A stretch of DNA of 64,000 bases from Alteribacter populi (GTDB taxonomy: Bacteria; Bacillota; Bacilli; Bacillales; Salisediminibacteriaceae), in assembly GCF_002352765.1 (NCBI RefSeq), contig NZ_KZ293963.1, positions 3,436,559 to 3,500,558 on the forward strand, given 5' to 3'. Below the pieces are notes generated by a model. It had not been told where the DNA came from, ran no database searches, and was given only the letters and a program-made list of their open reading frames with translations. This document shows positions 1-8,921 of the stretch, piece after piece; position 1 is the first letter of the stretch, and each line of letters starts with the position of its first letter. The translations under genes were made by a program, and so were the position numbers.

Positions 1-75
1 CTTGATACGCCAATGACGTTAACTTTTTCTCCGTATGAAATCAAAACAGTCGAAGTTGATTTATCAACGGAATAA
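1..75 (+). CDS. C-terminal end of a probable alpha-mannosidase (GH38-like)
   Basis: An open frame enters from the left edge and ends at the TAA at 73-75, giving 24 residues. The tail contains FSPYEIKTVEV, which resembles the last beta strand of GH38 alpha-mannosidases (family knowledge, not proven here). The neighbouring sugar-uptake genes and ROK kinase fit a glycoside hydrolase. Only the last 24 codons are visible, so another glycosidase with a similar C-terminal sandwich is possible. Confidence 0.45.
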   Translation, partial: LDTPMTLTFSPYEIKTVEVDLSTE

Positions 76-155
76 TGACGGTAGGGGCAGAGGCTAAACG
101 AGTTAGTCTCTGTTTCGCTATAAGAGGATGTTCAAAAAGTTCGGGATGTGACAAA

Positions 156-1901
156 ATGAAAGCGCTTATTCGGTTTTTAAAAAAGTTAAGTGGCAGGATG
201 TTTTACCGAATCTTTTTTACTTATTCAACGATCATTCTTTTTTCGATGGCTGCGTTATTTTTCATTCTTTCAACGTTTTATACGGATTTTATTATTCAAC
301 GAGAAATTGATCGCCATAAAACCGTGATGAAGGATATTGAGTCAGAAATACAACGTAAGCATTTTTTTGTTACGCAAGGTGTTCGTCAGCTATATCTAGA
401 AAAAGATCTGATTGAGGACTTAGCATTTGCCTTACAGCACGACTATCAGGAGTATCTTGGTTATCGTCTTGATAAGTATTACCAAAGTGATTCCTTTGTT
501 CCATATAACTTCGATGTTTTTATTAGGAACTATTTTTCAAGAGACTCCGATGTCATTGCAGCTGTAGTTCGAAACGATATTTACGAAACGGAATATGAAT
601 ATTTATATAATCATGGGCTTTGGAGTAAGAGAGCTTATATGGAGTCTGGACCTGGACTAGAGGATGACCATTATTTCAAGGACTTTTACGTCGTCAGGCA
701 ACAAATCAACGACCCTATTTCATTAGACCGGCTAGGGACGATTGATGTGTATTTTTCGTATGACAGCATCAATCAGCTCCTATCGCTAAGAGACAATCCG
801 ATTGAGAGCTCCTTTATGCTGTTTGATGAAAACATGAATGAGTATTATTCTTTTGGTCCTGAACAGGAAGAGGTGAAAAATTCCCTTTCCTATAATGCTA
901 TTCAAGAGGGTTACGCTGAGATCGACCAGTACCTTGTTCAAGGTTTCGTAGATCCGGAGAGTGGCTTAATGATTACCTCTGCGATCCCCAAATATGAGAT
1001 TACGCAATTATCTTCTTATCGATTTACGATTTTTATTATTATTTTACTTTTGTCTTTATTTTCAATTGTCCTGCCTTATATATCTTTAAAGAGCTATTCA
1101 AAGCGCGTCAAGCAAATTGAAGAAAAAATGGTCGAGGTGCAAAACGGAGATTTAGCTGTTCGCATCCATACGTCGAGGGTCGACGATGACTTAAATACGA
1201 TTTCACGAACATTTAATGAAACGTTAGATCGCTTAAATGATTATATTAACAAAGTCTATTTTTCAAAGCTTAAGCAAAAAGAAGCCGAGCTGGCCAACCT
1301 TCAGGCACAAATTAACCCGCATTTTTTATATAATACGCTAGAAACAATTCGAATGAAGTCGTTAGCTGAAGGTGGAAAAACGACCGCCAAAATGATCGTA
1401 CAGCTGTCAAATATATTCCGGCACTCTTTGCAAACAGCAGAATTAGTGACGATTCAAAATGAGCAAGATCATGCCTATCAATATCTTGAGCTATTTAAAA
1501 TTAGGTTTCCTGATCAATTAACAAGCGAATTTCACATTGAAGAGCAAGTAAGGAGCGCCTATGTTCCACCGTTCATTTTGCAGCCATTAATTGAAAACTA
1601 TCTTTTACACGGTTTAAAAAGAGACAGGCTAGATAATCGAATTGTCGTCGCTATTTTTAAGAAAAGGAATCGGTTATATATTGCATTGGAGGATAACGGA
1701 AAAGGGATTGAACAGTCCGAGCTAGAAAGCATTCAACAAAGATTAAAGAATGTTGAGAGCTCCTCCGACTCTATCGGATTAGGGAATGTGAATCAGCGAA
1801 TTAAACTGAAGTTTGGTGATAAGTACGGGATCACAATTGATAGCGACGCAGGAAATTACACGAAGGTACTTGTAACCCTTCCGCTAATAAGTGAGGTGTA
1901 A
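156..1901 (+). CDS. Sensor histidine kinase, YesM family
   Basis: Membrane sensor kinase that would phosphorylate the response regulator encoded next. About 581 residues from the ATG at 156. One membrane segment lies near residues 20-42, then an extracellular sensor region of about 240 residues, a second membrane segment near 290-312, a HAMP linker, a His_kinase domain with QINPHFLYNTLE (phospho-His about residue 388), and a HATPase domain with LQPLIEN and DNGKGI. The start is uncertain: the frame is open back to 75, but 156 gives the usual short basic N-terminus; an ATG at 198 is an alternative. It is separated by 5 bp from the regulator gene. The likely role is sensing an extracellular oligosaccharide and inducing the transporter downstream. 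Confidence 0.88.
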   Translation: MKALIRFLKKLSGRMFYRIFFTYSTIILFSMAALFFILSTFYTDFIIQREIDRHKTVMKDIESEIQRKHFFVTQGVRQLYLEKDLIEDLAFALQHDYQEYLGYRLDKYYQSDSFVPYNFDVFIRNYFSRDSDVIAAVVRNDIYETEYEYLYNHGLWSKRAYMESGPGLEDDHYFKDFYVVRQQINDPISLDRLGTIDVYFSYDSINQLLSLRDNPIESSFMLFDENMNEYYSFGPEQEEVKNSLSYNAIQEGYAEIDQYLVQGFVDPESGLMITSAIPKYEITQLSSYRFTIFIIILLLSLFSIVLPYISLKSYSKRVKQIEEKMVEVQNGDLAVRIHTSRVDDDLNTISRTFNETLDRLNDYINKVYFSKLKQKEAELANLQAQINPHFLYNTLETIRMKSLAEGGKTTAKMIVQLSNIFRHSLQTAELVTIQNEQDHAYQYLELFKIRFPDQLTSEFHIEEQVRSAYVPPFILQPLIENYLLHGLKRDRLDNRIVVAIFKKRNRLYIALEDNGKGIEQSELESIQQRLKNVESSSDSIGLGNVNQRIKLKFGDKYGITIDSDAGNYTKVLVTLPLISEV

Positions 1902-1906
1902 AAAAT

Positions 1907-3412
1907 ATGTTGAAGGTGATGCTTGTTGATGATGAACCACTGATTGTTGAAGGAATGAAAAACATAATAGAGTGGGACGCGCTAGGTTTCGAAGTCGTTT
2001 CTACTGCTAAAAACGGAAAAGAAGCATTCGAAAAACTACAACAGACACAAGTGGATGTCTTGATTACAGATTTACAAATGCCAGAACGATCGGGACTCGA
2101 ACTTATCGAAGCGGTAAAAGAAGAAAATGACCAAATAAAAACACTTGTATTAACCGGATTTCAAGAGTTTGAGTTAATAAAAAAAGGGCTTAGTTTAGGC
2201 ATTGAAAATTATTTGTTAAAGCCGATTGATGAAGATGAACTCGTGTCATCGCTCTTGCATATTAAAGATAAGCTGAACCGAGCGTCCTTAGATGAACAGT
2301 CTCATTTAGTGTTAAGAGATCATGCCGTTTGGCGGTGGATTACGGGAAAAATGGAAAACGAAGAATTTGAAAGTAGAATCTCTCTTTATCCCTCGATACA
2401 AGTGAAACCGCAATTTTGGTTATGTTTAATAAAAGCAGAGTGGGAAGAGAAGGGAGGCGATTACCTCCATTCTTTACAATTGCAATTTGAGCGTGAAACA
2501 AGAGCGATAGCAGTTGTGACACCATCTGGAGATGTCCTATTACTTTGGAGTCACGTTCAATCTGAAGAAGATTGGAAGCATGACTACGATATGATGGTCA
2601 ATATCGTAGAGGAAAGAGGAGAGGAAGGTGAATTCATTTTTGCAAGTAGTGATAAAATGAGTGATGTCTGTGAAATACCAAAGGCCTATCGAGAATTGGA
2701 AAAAACGTGTGAGCTAAAAATGCTGCTCCCAAAAAAAGATCATCAAATGGCCGACCAGCTTTATTCAGGTAAGGTCACTCATCAATCAAGCAATTATTTA
2801 CGCCCGGATATGCTTGAGCAGTTGGCGAATCATCAGTATAGTGATGTAAAAGCAACGATAGAGAAGGCCTTAACGCATTTTGATCAAAGAAACCAGCCAC
2901 TCATGATGAAAAGTATTTTGCTGGAACTTTTTTATCATGTTAAAAATCATTTTTTTATCCCACTTGAATATGAAACCTATGTGAAGATGGTTCACCAGAT
3001 TATGTCGATTGATACGATGAAAGAGGGAATGGACGTTTTAGATCGTTGCATAGAACTCATAGAATATGTGCCAGTTCAAAAAAGTCAGCAAAAAAGCCCG
3101 ATCATTGAAACAGTATTACATTATATTCATCAAAACTATGCGGAAGACATGTCGCTTAAAACACTGGGTCACCAATTCCATGTGAATTCAATCTATCTTG
3201 GACAGTTGTTTCAAAAAGAAATAAAGTGTTCGTTTACAAAATATCTAAATAAAATTAGGATCGATCGCTCGAAACAATTATTGCAAAATTCTTACGAGAA
3301 GGCCGGCAAAATCGGAAAAAAAGTCGGGTATGCAGATGCCACCTACTTTTATAAGCAATTTAAAAAGCTGGAAAAAGTAACACCAACAGAGTGGAGACAC
3401 CAAAATAAGTGA
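1907..3412 (+). CDS. Response regulator with AraC-type HTH, YesN family
   Basis: 501 residues. The N-terminal receiver domain (about 1-120) has acidic residues DDE near 8-10, phospho-acceptor Asp about 55 (LITDLQMPE) and Lys near 104 (LLKPID). A variable middle region follows, and the C-terminus (about 395-501) is an AraC-type double helix-turn-helix ending in the expected VGYADATYFYKQFKK motif. It starts 5 bp after the kinase stop, so the two are cotranscribed. By analogy with YesMN/LplABC loci it should activate the permease genes at 3658. It is normal in length for the family. Confidence 0.9.
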   Translation: MLKVMLVDDEPLIVEGMKNIIEWDALGFEVVSTAKNGKEAFEKLQQTQVDVLITDLQMPERSGLELIEAVKEENDQIKTLVLTGFQEFELIKKGLSLGIENYLLKPIDEDELVSSLLHIKDKLNRASLDEQSHLVLRDHAVWRWITGKMENEEFESRISLYPSIQVKPQFWLCLIKAEWEEKGGDYLHSLQLQFERETRAIAVVTPSGDVLLLWSHVQSEEDWKHDYDMMVNIVEERGEEGEFIFASSDKMSDVCEIPKAYRELEKTCELKMLLPKKDHQMADQLYSGKVTHQSSNYLRPDMLEQLANHQYSDVKATIEKALTHFDQRNQPLMMKSILLELFYHVKNHFFIPLEYETYVKMVHQIMSIDTMKEGMDVLDRCIELIEYVPVQKSQQKSPIIETVLHYIHQNYAEDMSLKTLGHQFHVNSIYLGQLFQKEIKCSFTKYLNKIRIDRSKQLLQNSYEKAGKIGKKVGYADATYFYKQFKKLEKVTPTEWRHQNK

Positions 3413-3427
3413 CTATACGCGATACGA

Positions 3428-3465
3428 GAGAAGGAGATCTTCGAAACAGGAGGTCTTCTTTTTTT
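3428..3465 (+). terminator. Possible weak terminator after the yesN-like gene
   Basis: An AGAAGG segment can pair with a later TCTTCT that runs into a T tract (TTTTTTTG). The stem is short and the loop long, so this is only a candidate. About 190 bp without a gene follow before the permease gene; this stretch contains a TATAAT at 3585-3590 without a convincing -35 box. Confidence 0.3.
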
Positions 3466-3657
3466 GTGTGATGATGATGCAGGAAGCGCAAATTATGCTG
3501 GAAAGTACAGAAATTTTTTAATTGTATTTATTTTTAACAGTAAATCTAAGTTATCTTAACTTTTAAGTGTTGTAAGGGTTTTCATATAATTAATGTAAGA
3601 GGAAGTTCATAAGTGGAAAACGATTTTTAAATAAAAAAGGTAGAGAGGGGGAGCACA

Positions 3658-4596
3658 ATGCAGCGTATGAAACAATTCGGGGCAAATTTATATAAAAGTC
3701 GCGTCTGGCTTTTGATGACTTTACCGGGTCTTATTTGGTTTTTAATTTTTGCTTATTTGCCGATGTTTGGTCAGGTTATTGCTTTTAAGGATTTCAGGTT
3801 CCATCCTGATGGATTTTTTGCAAGTGTGATTCATAGTGAGTGGGTGGGGTTTGATAATTTTAAGTTTTTATTTAGTACGAATGACGCGTTTATTATTACT
3901 AGAAATACAATTTTATATAATCTCGTTTTTATCGTTTTAGGGATTGTTCTGGCAGTTGGCGTGGCGATTATTTTAAGTGAGCTTACGAAACAGAAGTTTG
4001 CCAAGATCTATCAAACGGGCATGCTATTTCCTCACTTTCTTTCATGGGTTGTTGTTAGTTATTTTGTTTTTGCTTTTTTAAGTGTTGATCGAGGCTTCAT
4101 GAATAATATTTTGACGACATTTGGTATGGATCCTATTTCATGGTATAACGAATCTACCTTTTGGCCTTACATCCTTGTTGCAGTCAGTCAATGGAAGGGT
4201 GTAGGATTTGGCAGTATCGTTTATTTAGCGGCGATCGTCGGGATTGACCGAAACTATTACGAGGCTGCGATGATCGACGGGGCAAGTAAATGGCAGCAAA
4301 TTCGTCATGTTACGATTCCGATGATTATGCCTCTCATTATTATTTTAACGATCTTAAACATTGGGAACATTTTCAGCGCTGACTTTGGATTGTTCTATCA
4401 GGTTCCACGTGACTCAGGGCCGCTTTATTCGGTAACCAATGTTATTGATACTTACGTTTACCGTGGGCTTATGTCGATGGGCGATATTGGAATGAGCACA
4501 GCCGCAGGATTATATCAAGCAACGGTAGGCTTTGTTCTCATTTTAATTACAAACTATGTTGTTCGAAGAGTGGATGAAGATAGTGCCTTGTTTTAA
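3658..4596 (+). CDS. Carbohydrate ABC transporter permease, LplB family
   Basis: 312 residues, an inner-membrane permease with about six predicted helices. It starts at ATG 3658 behind a GAGAGGGGGAG ribosome site. The LplB-like N-terminus (YLPMFGQVIAFKDF) is followed by the binding-protein-dependent transport fold. The EAA loop near residues 203-220 reads EAAMIDGASKWQQIRHVTIP, the contact site for a cytosolic ATPase. No ATPase gene is in the cluster; systems of this type commonly share a general MsmX-like ATPase encoded elsewhere (family knowledge). It forms a transport unit with the next permease and the lipoprotein at 5809. Confidence 0.92.
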   Translation: MQRMKQFGANLYKSRVWLLMTLPGLIWFLIFAYLPMFGQVIAFKDFRFHPDGFFASVIHSEWVGFDNFKFLFSTNDAFIITRNTILYNLVFIVLGIVLAVGVAIILSELTKQKFAKIYQTGMLFPHFLSWVVVSYFVFAFLSVDRGFMNNILTTFGMDPISWYNESTFWPYILVAVSQWKGVGFGSIVYLAAIVGIDRNYYEAAMIDGASKWQQIRHVTIPMIMPLIIILTILNIGNIFSADFGLFYQVPRDSGPLYSVTNVIDTYVYRGLMSMGDIGMSTAAGLYQATVGFVLILITNYVVRRVDEDSALF

Positions 4597-4625
4597 AAGA
4601 GTCAACGGGAAAGGAGGGGGCTTTA

Positions 4626-5600
4626 GTGGAAAATTTGCCTAAAGTGACGAAAAAGGTTCCGGGGAATGTTTTAAATCAAAAGAAGAAACCTGAAAACGTG
4701 AGAAACTATAACCCTTATGGTTTTACTGGAAAAACGAGTATATTCATGCACATTTTATTATCCTCTTTCGCTTTTTTGTGCATATTCCCATTCATTTACG
4801 TCATTATTATTTCACTTACGAGTGAGCAATCTTTAGCTGTACACGGGTATAGTATCATTCCGAAAGAATGGAGCTTGGATGCATACCGGTATTTATGGAC
4901 GATGAAAGAACAGCTGCTCCGTGCTTATGGTGTGACGATTTTTGTAACCGTGGTGGGAACGCTGATAAGTGTATCGATTATCGCTCTTTACGGGTATGCG
5001 ATATCTAGAAAGCAGTTTATGTACCGAAAGCAATTTACCTTTCTCGCATTTTTTACGATGCTTTTCAGTGGCGGGATGGTGCCCTTTTATATTGTCGTCA
5101 CCCAATTCTTAGGTTTGAAAAATTCAGTCTGGGCGTTAATTTTACCGCTTGCTGTAAACGCTTTCTATATTATTATCATGCGCACCTTTTTCCAACGCTC
5201 CGTACCAGAGCCTATTTTAGAATCAGCGCGAATAGATGGGGCGGGGGAGTTTCGGATCTTTTTTCAGATTGTTTTACCTCTCGCAATTCCCGCGATTGCT
5301 ACGATTGCGCTTTTCAGTACACTCGCATACTGGAATGATTGGTTTAATGCGCTGTTATTTATCGACAACCCGAACTTAGTCCCATTGCAATCTTTGTTAA
5401 TGAAAATAGAAAATAATTTAGATTTTATCCGTCAAAACGCGATGATCAGTAGTCAAGATTCAGCCTTACTAAATTCAATTCCACAAGATTCAGCTAAAAT
5501 GGCGATTGTCGTTATTGCGACACTACCGATTGCATTATCGTACCCTTTCTTTCAAAAGTATTTCGTTAAAGGGCTTACCATTGGTGGAGTGAAAGAATAA
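4626..5600 (+). CDS. Carbohydrate ABC transporter permease, YtcP/LplC family
   Basis: 324 residues, the second membrane permease. It starts at GTG 4626 behind AAAGGAGGGGG, 29 bp after the previous stop. About six helices; the EAA loop near 195-213 reads ESARIDGAGEFRIFFQIVLP. The C-terminus KGLTIGGVKE is typical of the LplC/YtcP branch. The N-terminal 30 residues are basic and probably cytosolic. It is cotranscribed with the LplB-like gene. A weak hairpin (GGGAGA with TCTCTC then TTTTT) at about 5616-5646 could attenuate reading into the binding-protein gene. Confidence 0.92.
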   Translation: MENLPKVTKKVPGNVLNQKKKPENVRNYNPYGFTGKTSIFMHILLSSFAFLCIFPFIYVIIISLTSEQSLAVHGYSIIPKEWSLDAYRYLWTMKEQLLRAYGVTIFVTVVGTLISVSIIALYGYAISRKQFMYRKQFTFLAFFTMLFSGGMVPFYIVVTQFLGLKNSVWALILPLAVNAFYIIIMRTFFQRSVPEPILESARIDGAGEFRIFFQIVLPLAIPAIATIALFSTLAYWNDWFNALLFIDNPNLVPLQSLLMKIENNLDFIRQNAMISSQDSALLNSIPQDSAKMAIVVIATLPIALSYPFFQKYFVKGLTIGGVKE

Positions 5601-5650
5601 TCGTTGGTCGTAAAAGGGAGACAGTACTATAACGTTCTCTCTTTTTGATA

Positions 5651-5771
5651 AAAGCTCTTTGGCATAGATTGTTGTTTTATATTGATAAATCGAAGGAGCG
5701 AAAGCGTCCGCCTGTAGCGGGTTTGAGCGATAATTTGATCAAAAAGCAACAATCTTTTAGAAAAGAGCTTT
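5651..5771. repeat. Palindromic dispersed repeat, family R2
   Basis: The left arm 5651-5678 (AAAGCTCTTTGGCATAGATT...) and right arm 5742-5771 are imperfect inverted repeats of about 28-30 bp around a GC-richer core with GCGTCCGCCTGTAGCGGG. The right arm recurs nearly exactly at 49131-49158, and the core recurs inverted near 22918 and 27712. It lies between the second permease and the binding-protein gene. A MITE-like or structured-RNA repeat is likely; it encodes nothing convincing. Confidence 0.65.
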
Positions 5772-5808
5772 GATAAAATATCATTATAACAAGGGGTGGG
5801 GGAAGAAG

Positions 5809-7293
5809 ATGATGAAAAAAGCAAGTCTATTGTTGGTGATGATTTTTGGCATTGTCGGACTGTTGGCAGCTTGTGGTGGAGAAGAGGAAAGTTCAGCCGA
5901 AGAAGCGGATGGCACTGACAACGAAAACGACTCGTCGACGGAGCTAGAGGAAGTAGAACTAAAATGGTATTTGATTGGAACGCCTCAGCCGGACGTTGAT
6001 AAAGTCATGGAAGAAGTAAATGAATATACGAAAGAGAAAATTAACGCAACGATTGATTTGAACTTGTTAGATTGGGGAGATTTTGACGAGAGAATGCAAG
6101 TCATTACCGCTTCAGCTGAAGAATATGACATTGCGTTTACTAGTTCATGGGCAAATAACTACGCGTTAAACGCACGCCGTGGAGCCTTTCTTGAGTTAAA
6201 TGATTTGCTTGATGAGTACGGGCAAGACATGAAAGAGTTAATTGATCCGCAATTTTTAGAAGGTGCGGAAATTGACGGCTCTCTTTATGCGATTCCAACG
6301 AATAAAGAAGTAGGACAGCAAGCTGTACTTACATTTAATAATGAGCTTGCAGAAAAACATAATTTAGATGTTTCGAATGTGAGCTCTATAGAAGATTTAG
6401 ATCCACTTCTAGAAGTGATTAAGGAAAATGAAACCGATGTGTCACCGATTGCAACGTTTGACGCTTATCTGCCATTTGATTCGATTTTGCAAGAGGAAAT
6501 GCCGTTCGCGTTTCGCCTTGAAGGAAACACAGATGAAGTGGTGAATATTTACGAAGAACAAGAGACGATGGATACGTTAAACACGATGCATGATTATTAT
6601 AAAAAGGGCTATATTCGTTCTGATGCTGCGACAAGTACAGACTCTTGGCCTTTAGAGGCAGGGAACTGGTTTGTTCGTAAAGAATTGTACCAGCCGTATG
6701 CAGAAAACCTTTGGACTCGTTCTGCAGGCTATGAAATTGTGGCACAGCCGCTTCACGAGCCTTACGTGTTTAACAATTCAGTAACGGGGTCTATGCAGGC
6801 GATTTCAGCAACATCTAAAAACCCTGAAAGAGCGATGATGTTCTTAGATCTGTTAAACTCTGATCCTTATTTGCGTAATTTGATTGATAAAGGGATTGAA
6901 GGCGTTCACTACGAGGAATTAGAAGACGGGTCGATTAAAGACTTACCAGCGCGTGTAGAAAGATACAATATGCCAAGCTTTGCGATTGGGAATCAGTTAA
7001 TCTTAAAGCTTCATGATGATGAGCCGGAAGACAAATGGGAGGCTTTTGAGGAGTTTAATGAAGAATCGGTCCCATCACCGGTATTAGGATTCTATTTTGA
7101 TTCTAATCCAGTTCGAACAGAGATTGCAGCGATTTCTAACGTTACGAGTGAGTATGCCCCAGCATTACTCAAAGGTGCTGTAGATCCAGAAGAATATTTA
7201 CCGGATTTTAATGAAAAGCTTTATCAAGCTGGACTGGAAACCGTATTAGAAGAGATTCAAGATCAGTATGATGAGTGGAAAGGAAATCAATAG
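5809..7293 (+). CDS. Extracellular solute-binding lipoprotein, LplA-like
   Basis: 494 residues from ATG 5809 (an ATG at 5812 is equally possible) behind AAGGGGTGGGGG. A lipoprotein signal ends in LLAAC with lipid-Cys 22, followed by an acidic Ser/Glu/Asp linker. The rest is a periplasmic-binding-protein fold of the LplA/YtcQ type, with a C-terminal DUF3502-like region (LKGAVDPEEYLPDFNEKL). It would capture an oligosaccharide outside the membrane and deliver it to the two permeases. The whole protein is strongly acidic, as in secreted proteins of alkaliphiles. Confidence 0.9.
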   Translation: MMKKASLLLVMIFGIVGLLAACGGEEESSAEEADGTDNENDSSTELEEVELKWYLIGTPQPDVDKVMEEVNEYTKEKINATIDLNLLDWGDFDERMQVITASAEEYDIAFTSSWANNYALNARRGAFLELNDLLDEYGQDMKELIDPQFLEGAEIDGSLYAIPTNKEVGQQAVLTFNNELAEKHNLDVSNVSSIEDLDPLLEVIKENETDVSPIATFDAYLPFDSILQEEMPFAFRLEGNTDEVVNIYEEQETMDTLNTMHDYYKKGYIRSDAATSTDSWPLEAGNWFVRKELYQPYAENLWTRSAGYEIVAQPLHEPYVFNNSVTGSMQAISATSKNPERAMMFLDLLNSDPYLRNLIDKGIEGVHYEELEDGSIKDLPARVERYNMPSFAIGNQLILKLHDDEPEDKWEAFEEFNEESVPSPVLGFYFDSNPVRTEIAAISNVTSEYAPALLKGAVDPEEYLPDFNEKLYQAGLETVLEEIQDQYDEWKGNQ

Positions 7294-7309
7294 AATACTA
7301 AAAAGCCGA

Positions 7310-7337
7310 GGCCCTGTTGGAAAGATCCAATAGGGTC
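7310..7337 (+). promoter_or_regulatory. Strong hairpin between binding-protein and kinase genes
   Basis: GGCCCTGTTGGA (7310-7321) pairs over 12 bp, with two G-U pairs, with TCCAATAGGGTC (7326-7337) around an AAGA loop. No T tract follows, and the ribosome site of the kinase gene begins 10 bp later. It is more likely an mRNA-stabilising or processing hairpin that keeps binding-protein mRNA abundant than a full terminator (inference). Confidence 0.6.
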
Positions 7338-7358
7338 TCCTATAATGGAGGGAGCAAG

Positions 7359-8210
7359 ATGTTAAGAGGGGCAATTGAAGCTGGTGGCACTAAGTTTGTT
7401 TGTGCTGTTGGGAATCAATCAGGCGAAATCGTCGATAAAGTAACCTTACCTACGAAAGGACCTGAGGTGACATTACAGGAAGTATACCGCTTTTTTCATA
7501 AATATCCGATTGAAGCATTGGGTGTTGGCAGTTTTGGCCCAATCGATTTAAATAAAAACAGTGATCGCTATGGTTATGTATTAAATACACCAAAAGTGAA
7601 GTGGAAAAACTTCCATTTTCTCGGTGAACTGGAAAGTCAGTACAACGTTCCCGTTTTCCTTGATACCGATGTGAACGTAGCGGCACTCGGTGAATTTACA
7701 TGGGGAGCGGCAAAAGATGTCACAAGTGCCTTATACATCACGGTTGGCACTGGAATTGGTGCTGGGTTTGTTAAGGATGGTCAAACACTTATAGGGAAAA
7801 ATCATCCGGAAATGGGGCATGTTTTTGTTCAAAAGCACAAGGACGATTCGTTCAAAGGATGCTGCCCTTATCATAATGCCTGCCTTGAAGGGCTTGCATC
7901 AGGACCTGCTATTAAAGAAAGGTATGGAGTCGAAGGGCACCTTCTAGGGGAAGAATGTCATGTTTGGGAGCTTGAAGCATACTATCTGGCCCAAGCGATT
8001 ATGAATTATACGTTAGTTTTATCGCCAGAACGCATTATTTTAGGTGGCGGTGTGTTAAAGCAAGAAGGGTTGTATCGGCTCATTCGTAAAAAAGTAGCAA
8101 ATCTCATGAATGGGTATGTCGACATCGAAAACATGGATGAGTACATCGTTCCCCCACAATTAATGGATGAACAAGGGATTAAAGGGGCTTTGGCATTGAC
8201 CGGGGGTTAG
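7359..8210 (+). CDS. ROK-family sugar kinase (fructokinase-like)
   Basis: 283 residues from ATG 7359 behind GGAGGGA; the frame is open further upstream but lacks a ribosome site. The N-terminal nucleotide loop EAGGTKF, a DTDVNVAALGE substrate motif, and TVGTGIGAG are present. The ROK zinc site is recognisable in HPEMGHVFV followed by CCPYHNACLEG. It is closest in style to GmuE/YdhR fructokinases, phosphorylating fructose or mannose-type hexoses in the cytosol. Its place behind the uptake genes suggests it handles the monosaccharide released from the imported glycan. Substrate is inferred. Confidence 0.85.
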   Translation: MLRGAIEAGGTKFVCAVGNQSGEIVDKVTLPTKGPEVTLQEVYRFFHKYPIEALGVGSFGPIDLNKNSDRYGYVLNTPKVKWKNFHFLGELESQYNVPVFLDTDVNVAALGEFTWGAAKDVTSALYITVGTGIGAGFVKDGQTLIGKNHPEMGHVFVQKHKDDSFKGCCPYHNACLEGLASGPAIKERYGVEGHLLGEECHVWELEAYYLAQAIMNYTLVLSPERIILGGGVLKQEGLYRLIRKKVANLMNGYVDIENMDEYIVPPQLMDEQGIKGALALTGG

Positions 8211-8246
8211 AGGGTAAAAAGAGAAGAAATGAAACCTTATAAAGGT

Positions 8247-8286
8247 AAACCTACAAGGTAATTATTCATTCCCATGTAGGTTTTTT
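8247..8286 (+). terminator. Intrinsic terminator of the sugar locus
   Basis: AAACCTACA (8247-8255) pairs with TGTAGGTTT (8275-8283), followed by a run of T. It lies 36 bp after the kinase stop. Confidence 0.8.
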
Positions 8287-8522
8287 AGTGATAATTGAAT
8301 AGCATTGAGGTGGTCATGCAGTCTGTTTTTATCGTTAGCTCTTTGTTGGGGGATGTTGATTGGTTCTTAAATTACGTAGGTCGCTCACAAGCTTTAGATA
8401 CATTTCATATTGATTTATTTGTCATTTTAAAAGCTGGAACCGTTTATTAACTAAAGGAAAGAAAAACTGAATCACATGCTGAAAGAGGAAAACTAATAAT
8501 GCTTAAATTTAAAATAGTTGAA

Positions 8523-8797
8523 ATTATTTCATAATTCATCTGTTTAAAAAGTACACAACTTAAAAAAATATTTTCTCCCATTTTTTGATTAATACTTATT
8601 GTAAAAAGCGTATCTTATTGCAGCTCCGTTGGTCTGCATCTGCTCGCTTTCCGCGGACGAACCGCCAAGCCTCCTCGGGAAAAGCGCCCTGCGGGGTCTC
8701 GGCTAGTCCGTTTTTCCGCAGGAGTCTCGCGGGGCTAAAGAGACTCTCCTGTCGTACAATAGACATGAGGGGTTTGGGCTCAGAATTATGAAACCTG
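8523..8797 (+). repeat. Dispersed repeat R1, near full-length copy
   Basis: An AT-rich arm (TTTCTCCCATTTTTTGATTA...) leads into a GC-rich block with CTGCATCTGCTCGCTTTCCG, CGGACGAACCGCCAAGCC and GTCCGTTTTTCCGCAGGAGT. The end, GGGCTCAGAATTATGAAA, is the exact reverse complement of the start of copies at 27308 and 45284. Both ends carry TTTCATAATTC as short inverted termini. The 68-codon frame inside is an artefact of the repeat. The rest of the gene-free stretch 8287-8921 shows nothing recognisable. Confidence 0.7.
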
Positions 8798-8921
8798 TAA
8801 AAATTTATCGAACTTAATAATTGAATATTCTCACTTATATAGGTAAAATTATGGAAAAGTAGGTAATATATAATAAAAGTCTCGAAGGATAACTAGACAA
8901 TATAATAGATTAAGAGGGGGT

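Noticed and set aside
8585..8791. 68-codon frame between the ROK kinase and MFS genes
   Set aside because: It is wholly inside repeat R1 and the same sequence is found in both orientations elsewhere.
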